The notes under the pieces are model-generated. The model did no database searches, was not told where the DNA came from, and worked only from the letters and a program-made list of their open reading frames with translations. The position numbers were made by a program, and so were the translations under genes. From Bacteroidota bacterium (GTDB taxonomy: Bacteria; Bacteroidota; Bacteroidia; Bacteroidales; UBA10428): a DNA stretch of 64,000 bases. The stretch lies in the NCBI GenBank assembly GCA_016699695.1, contig CP065006.1, positions 806,001-870,000 of the forward strand, given 5' to 3'. Shown here piece by piece: positions 59,925-64,000 of this stretch (position 1 is its first letter; the number at the start of each line of letters is the position of its first letter).

Positions 59925-61066
59925 ACCAGGCGCACACAAATTTCGAACTTATTGAATCTTTCCTTCTGAACAAGCTTTCGGAAAGTGAGCGCGAAGCCTT
60001 TGAAAAACAATTGGCAACCGACCCAAGCCTTCGTAAACAACTTAATAAGCACCGGCAACTACTTCGCTTTGTGGAAGATGCCACCTTAGTGGAAATAAAA
60101 AACAAACTCAAACACATACACAACCAACATACACCTAAGCAATTCGGAAATAGTCGTAATTTCATTTTTATTGCCGGAATTATTGCATTCATTCTTGCGG
60201 TATCATTCTTTCTCCGGTTGAGCCACAAAGTCACTAACAAACCACAAAAAGATTCGACAATTCAACAATCCGAATTGAATGAAACACAAATCAAGGCTTC
60301 GGAAGAAAGAGAAAAATCAGTCGGATTTTCGAAAGAGATTAACGCTGATCCGGAACCTGAGGTTAAAGGGAAAAAGGAAAATGCAGACCTTCCGGAGAAA
60401 GCTATGTCTGTTCAACTTACTTCAAAAACCAATTTCGTATCTATACCAATAACCGATGCATTGCCTGAATCCACTCAAGCTCCATTAAAAGAGGAGCCTG
60501 CTGTTAATGTTGTGTCTCCTTTTAAAAGTGATAAGGCAGGTGATGAATTGAAATATCCATGTCAGGATATAGAAATCAGGGCAGAAGTGTTGGTAAAAGA
60601 GAGTTGCAGTAATAAAGCTACAGGGCAAATAATAATTAACCCCGAAGAAATTACTGGCGGCACAGCGCCTTTTGAGGCATTTCTGGCTGGCAAAACTAAT
60701 CCTAAAGGACTTCATTTTAAGGATTTATTTCCCGGAATTTACCAACTCCATATTTCGGATGCAACAGGCTGCACAAGTCTGTTGGGAAATTTTACTATCA
60801 ATAGCATCGATTGCAGTTATGATTATGTTTTTGCACCCGACAAAGGCGAAGAATGGGAAATACCCCTGATTGAAACTGACGGAAAAATAAAAATCTATTC
60901 CAAGGCTGGTATTTTGGTGTATGAGCAGATGCTATTTGCTGGCACCAGACATACCTGGCAGGGAACCAATTCCTCGGGTTATGGTCTTGCAATGGGTGTT
61001 TACATTTTTGTAATCGAATGCCCATCTGGCGAGCCTTTGCAAGGCACCATCACTCTTGTTCGCTAA
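59921..61066 (+). CDS. Putative anti-sigma factor with gliding-type C-terminal domain
   Basis: A 381-aa single-pass membrane protein. The cytosolic N-terminus (1-80) is helical (LIESFLLNKLSESEREAFEK, DPSLRKQLNKHRQLLRF), as in Bacteroidota anti-sigma factors; a TM helix follows (FIFIAGIIAFILAVSFFLRL, about 80-100), then a low-complexity periplasmic linker (100-210). Residues 215-300 form a small beta domain with cysteines (PCQDIEIRAEVLVKESCSNK, IYQLHISDATGCTSLLGNF), and 300-381 resemble the CHU_C domain: KIKIYSKAGILVYEQMLF, HTWQGTNSSGYGLAMGVYIF, GTITLVR. The ATGA overlap with the sigma gene gives the role by context. The C-terminal part on an anti-sigma factor is unusual. Confidence 0.7.
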   Translation: MNQAHTNFELIESFLLNKLSESEREAFEKQLATDPSLRKQLNKHRQLLRFVEDATLVEIKNKLKHIHNQHTPKQFGNSRNFIFIAGIIAFILAVSFFLRLSHKVTNKPQKDSTIQQSELNETQIKASEEREKSVGFSKEINADPEPEVKGKKENADLPEKAMSVQLTSKTNFVSIPITDALPESTQAPLKEEPAVNVVSPFKSDKAGDELKYPCQDIEIRAEVLVKESCSNKATGQIIINPEEITGGTAPFEAFLAGKTNPKGLHFKDLFPGIYQLHISDATGCTSLLGNFTINSIDCSYDYVFAPDKGEEWEIPLIETDGKIKIYSKAGILVYEQMLFAGTRHTWQGTNSSGYGLAMGVYIFVIECPSGEPLQGTITLVR

Positions 61067-61175
61067 AAACCTGTAGGTTCGTTGGATTAATAAACCAATA
61101 TCTTTGGCAATAATTAGTAGTGGTTTTGTTTTTTCATTCCAGGCTTTTCTATACCTTGACCAAAATATTTCTAAG

Positions 61176-62333
61176 ATGAACACCTTAAACCGTCGCCGTT
61201 TTCTTCAAACAGGCATAGCTGGGGTGGCTGGTTTAGGAATAGCCACCACCCTGAAAGCCCAACCCTTAGAAGGTAAAAACCAAACCAAAATTGTAAAACG
61301 CAAACTTGGCAAAACCGGAATTGAATTGCCGGTATTGAGCATGGGTGTAGGTGCCTGCAACAGCCCCTCTGTTGTGAAAGGTGCCATGAAGCTGGGCATC
61401 GTTCATTTCGATACAGCCCATGTTTACCAGCAAGGCAACAGTGAAAAAATGTTGGGCGAGGTGCTGAAAGAGTACCCTCGCGATAGTTTTGTGATCGCTA
61501 CAAAAGTAAAAATCACCGATTCGAAAGAAACTTTTCTGAAAACCCTCAACGAAAGCCTGGAGCGCCTGCAAATACCCTTTGTCGATATTCTTTACCTGCA
61601 TGCTGCATCCAGCCGCGAGGATATACTCAACCCCTTGATGCTGGAAGCCATGGCCGAGGCAAAATCCTCCGGAAAGGCAAAACACACAGGCATTTCAACA
61701 CACAAAAACGAGATAGAAGTATTACAGGCTGCTGTAGAAAGCAACTTTTATGAGGTAGTGCTTACGGCCATCAATTTTCAACAACAACATCGTTTTGAAC
61801 TGATGGAGGCAATAAATCAGGCTGCAAACGCTGGATTAGGAATTGTGGGCATGAAAGTAATGGCAGGAGGCTATCTGGACAAAGAAAAAACACAGCCTGT
61901 TAATTGTCTGGCAGCCCTTAAATGGGTGTTGCAAAACGAAAATATTCATACCACCATACCCAGCATGGTGAACCTCGAACAGCTTTTACAAAATGCTGTC
62001 GTACTAGAAAATATTGAGCTAAATGAACTGGAGAAAGAGCAACTTCAGCTGGCTTCCAATCAATCCGGACTGTATTGCAATGCCTGCGGAAAATGTATCC
62101 CTGGGTGTAAACATTCTCTTCCGGTTCCTGAGCTTATGCGTGCTTACATGTATGCCTTTGGCTACAAAGAGACCAAAAAAGCGAAAGATCTGCTAGTTTC
62201 GGTCAATTCCACACTTTCTTCATGCCATGAGTGTTCAGCCTGTACCGCCAAATGTGTAAAAGGTTTCGATGTGCCGGCGAAAATCAGCGAGGTTTCACAA
62301 CTGTTGTCAATTCCAGATGAATTTCTTACCTAA
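61176..62333 (+). CDS. Tat-exported aldo/keto reductase with C-terminal Fe-S domain
   Basis: A 385-aa oxidoreductase. The N-terminus NTLNRRRFLQTGIAGVAGLG is a twin-arginine signal. The AKR barrel has KLGKTGIELPVLSMGVGACN, the catalytic tetrad in FDTAHVYQQGN (Asp, Tyr), IATKVKITDS (Lys) and YLHAASSRED (His), and the NADPH-site region VLQNENIHTTIPSM. The last 100 residues hold a ferredoxin-like domain with CNACGKCIPGCKH and CHECSACTAKCVKG, so up to two [4Fe-4S] clusters. This Fe-S AKR arrangement is a known Bacteroidota group with unknown substrate. The upstream frame start at 61104 is rejected; ATG 61176 begins the Tat signal. Confidence 0.85.
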   Translation: MNTLNRRRFLQTGIAGVAGLGIATTLKAQPLEGKNQTKIVKRKLGKTGIELPVLSMGVGACNSPSVVKGAMKLGIVHFDTAHVYQQGNSEKMLGEVLKEYPRDSFVIATKVKITDSKETFLKTLNESLERLQIPFVDILYLHAASSREDILNPLMLEAMAEAKSSGKAKHTGISTHKNEIEVLQAAVESNFYEVVLTAINFQQQHRFELMEAINQAANAGLGIVGMKVMAGGYLDKEKTQPVNCLAALKWVLQNENIHTTIPSMVNLEQLLQNAVVLENIELNELEKEQLQLASNQSGLYCNACGKCIPGCKHSLPVPELMRAYMYAFGYKETKKAKDLLVSVNSTLSSCHECSACTAKCVKGFDVPAKISEVSQLLSIPDEFLT

Positions 62334-62342
62334 GTATTTGTT

Positions 62343-63188
62343 ATGATGAAAAGAACCGTATTGTTTCTTTTAGTATTGTCATTCGGTGTGCCAGTCATCA
62401 TGGCTCAAACCGATTTATTCCCTGAAATGAAGCCATGGACAAGAGAAAGCGAAATAAAAACGTACGATAGCGAGATTTTGTGGGAATACATCAATGGTGC
62501 TGCCGAGTACTACCTTCGGTTTGGCTTTCAAAAACTGGAAACTGTGGAATATGCCCTCGATGAGAATAATTATTTAAAAGCTGAATTGTACTGGCATTCT
62601 TCGCCCCTTAATACCTTTGGAATTTATGCCTTCGAGCGGCCCAACGATGGTGATTTTCTGAATATTGGAAATGAAGGATACAAGGCTGCATCGGCCTTGA
62701 ACTTTTATTCGGGCAATTGTTATGTAAAAATTCACTCCAACCAGGCCGATAGCTTCACCCTTAAAACCATTGAAGACATTGCGACATCAATTTCAGAAAA
62801 ACTGGAAAACCAGAGCAATGAAGTAGCAGAATTAAGACTCTTGCCTAAAGAGCAGCGAATAGCTCATAGCGAAAAATACATACCAGAGAATTACCTTGGC
62901 TATAGTTTTTTTAAAAATGTAATTACCGCCTCGTTTCAGGATGACAAAAACAGTTATGAAATGTTTTGCATTGCATTAGAAAATAACGACTCTGCCCTTG
63001 AGCCTCTAAAAAGGTATGCTACCCAAATGAATTTGGAATCTGATTTTAAACCCGATACAATTTATACTTTTGACGATGTTTTCAATGGAATGGTATCTGT
63101 TATTGTTAGCAACAGCATGCTTTTGGGGGTGGTAAACTCCAAACCCGAAAATGAATCAGGAAATATCCTCCGCAAGATTCTTGAGTAA
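62343..63188 (+). CDS. Exported DUF6599-like protein
   Basis: A 281-aa exported protein, signal KRTVLFLLVLSFGVPVIMAQ. The mature part begins DLFPEMKPWTRESEIKTYDS with EILWEYINGAAEYYLRFGFQ and LETVEYALDENNYLKAELYW, the recognisable pattern of the DUF6599 family. The function of the family is unknown. It follows the Fe-S aldo/keto reductase by 9 bp, so the two are probably one operon and may act together in the periplasm; in other Bacteroidota the same pair is found (from general knowledge, not verified here). ATG 62346 is an equally possible start. Confidence 0.7.
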   Translation: MMKRTVLFLLVLSFGVPVIMAQTDLFPEMKPWTRESEIKTYDSEILWEYINGAAEYYLRFGFQKLETVEYALDENNYLKAELYWHSSPLNTFGIYAFERPNDGDFLNIGNEGYKAASALNFYSGNCYVKIHSNQADSFTLKTIEDIATSISEKLENQSNEVAELRLLPKEQRIAHSEKYIPENYLGYSFFKNVITASFQDDKNSYEMFCIALENNDSALEPLKRYATQMNLESDFKPDTIYTFDDVFNGMVSVIVSNSMLLGVVNSKPENESGNILRKILE

Positions 63189-63239
63189 TAAGTTTTAATC
63201 CATCAATAATATTGGTGGTGGCCCTCTAAAAATCCTCAG

Positions 63240-64000
63240 TTATCGCCAGATTTTAGTTTCTGGTTTTTCGGTTTCTGTCTTTTGTCCAAAACGGTATTTC
63301 TGCGACCGCAAGAAAGAACCAATCAATCCGTTATGTTCTTTGTAGGGCCTTATAAAATCAGCTATTGGCATTACTACCGTTCTGTCATTCAATAGAGGCG
63401 ATATCTTATCAGACGCAACCTCGTAAGCATTTAACAATGAATCCTTACAAGGCTCAATCAGGCGGGTTACTTCTATCAAATGAGCATTACTCCGTATCCA
63501 TTTCGAGTGTTTGCCCGAATCAAGTATAAAAGGAGCCCGATCCATGCCAAGTTGCGCAAAGATACCATGAGATGGAAGTGTAAGAAGCGAAAATCCTGTG
63601 TATACATCCCTATCCATAATGGTGGGTTTCCAACGGTCGTAAACTCCTGCCAGAGCTAGCGGCGAGCGATCCTGATGAAAAAAGAGAAAGTTCATGCCAT
63701 TGTGCTGGCAAATGATATAATCGGCAGGAATAACGCATCGGGTTTCGCGAATAGGCCTGCGAAAAGCCGGATCCTGTATAATACGTATTTTAAGTGGAGC
63801 TTCGGAATCAGAGCTCAGGCCTCCGTCGACAGGTGCTTCGGAATACTCTTTACGCTGAGCCAACCAGAAAGGCACCATACCATAACTGGCTTCGGTAAAT
63901 GTATGAGGCAACTCGCAAGTGAGAATCTGACAGTTTTGCCCTGGTTGAATATTATAATGTGGGTTAAAGGTATCCTGAAGTGTGGCTTCGAAATATTGCT
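63240..64000 (-). CDS. SOS response-associated peptidase (SRAP, YedK/HMCES), 5' end outside window
   Basis: The minus-strand frame runs from 63240 to the window edge without a start, so the N-terminus (the MCGR start with catalytic Cys2) lies beyond 64000. The visible 250 or so residues include YNIQPGQNCQIL, MVPFWLAQRKE (the W-G/M-x-x-P-x-W segment), AFRRPIRETRCVIPADYIIC (CLIPADGFYEW-type motif, here CVIPADYIIC), LALAGVYDRW (AGLWE-type), and FSLLTLPSHGIFAQLGMDRAPFIL with the catalytic histidine region (usual H-x-R-M-P). The protein forms a thiazolidine crosslink to abasic sites in single-strand DNA. A TTG start at 63911 would remove conserved sequence and is rejected. Confidence 0.85.
   Translation of the reverse strand, partial: QYFEATLQDTFNPHYNIQPGQNCQILTCELPHTFTEASYGMVPFWLAQRKEYSEAPVDGGLSSDSEAPLKIRIIQDPAFRRPIRETRCVIPADYIICQHNGMNFLFFHQDRSPLALAGVYDRWKPTIMDRDVYTGFSLLTLPSHGIFAQLGMDRAPFILDSGKHSKWIRSNAHLIEVTRLIEPCKDSLLNAYEVASDKISPLLNDRTVVMPIADFIRPYKEHNGLIGSFLRSQKYRFGQKTETEKPETKIWR

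Noticed and set aside
1..64000. Origin of replication, rRNA operon or integrase/attachment sites
   Set aside because: No dnaA boxes cluster, rRNA sequence or recombinase gene was seen on reading.

Overview
The window is chromosomal DNA of a member of the Bacteroidota, probably an anaerobic or facultative marine or gut-type Bacteroidales/Marinilabiliales relative (inference). The signs are: type IX secretion (T9SS) C-terminal signals of both type A and type B, two PorP/SprF family proteins, a TonB receptor with an N-terminal carboxypeptidase-regulatory domain, a fused RibBA, IorAB, promoters of the TTTG-N19-TAnnTTT type, and few clear Shine-Dalgarno sites. About 53 genes are supported. Most are chromosomal housekeeping or envelope genes, with a few accessory insertions.

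Layout. 1-6.2 kb: 3' end of a glucose-dehydrogenase-like gene, an aquaporin, two outer-membrane barrels, a RAYT (REP-associated tyrosine transposase) with flanking palindromes and a 13-unit 22-bp tandem array, and an MFS permease. 6.4-13.8 kb: a small possibly frameshifted gene, a GAF histidine kinase behind a canonical promoter, iorAB, two YkgJ-type cysteine-cluster proteins around a PLP gamma-lyase/synthase, and inorganic pyrophosphatase. 14-25 kb: exported hydrolases (two endonuclease/exonuclease/phosphatase proteins, a T9SS phospholipase D, an esterase), a TerC protein, a DMT permease, and a 1030-aa repeat surface protein directly followed by PorP/SprF. 25.2-28.7 kb: an AT-rich accessory stretch in which an IS4-like element with a 9-bp target duplication has split a lipoprotein gene in frame; the same gene holds a strange homopolymer block. 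28.8-41.4 kb: tRNA-Met, an LptF/G permease, two glycosyltransferases, ribBA, fmt, a glucosaminidase, an RluA synthase, panB and dnaK.

41.4-46.6 kb is the most unusual part: a two-gene cassette closed by terminators on both sides, with a long regulatory-looking leader that carries a 20-bp palindrome. It encodes an unrecognised 997-aa cytosolic-looking protein with a Gly/Ser amphipathic segment between long charged helices, and a leaderless two-HKD phospholipase D. I see no signal peptides in either, so the pair may be a contact-, phage- or lysis-triggered membrane-attack system (inference only).

46.9-53 kb: a MORN-type protein, a T9SS subtilase, xseAB, a small barrel and a mutarotase-like protein. 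53.4-56.7 kb: a TonB receptor behind a TPP riboswitch with its own promoter, so most likely a thiamine (or precursor) importer, next to a ThiF-like enzyme. 56.7-61 kb: a divergent T9SS locus, with PorP/SprF plus a type B surface protein on one side and an ECF sigma factor plus a membrane protein that looks like an anti-sigma factor fused to a gliding-type C-terminal domain on the other. 61-64 kb: a Tat-exported Fe-S aldo/keto reductase, a DUF6599-like protein and the 3' part of a YedK-type SRAP gene.
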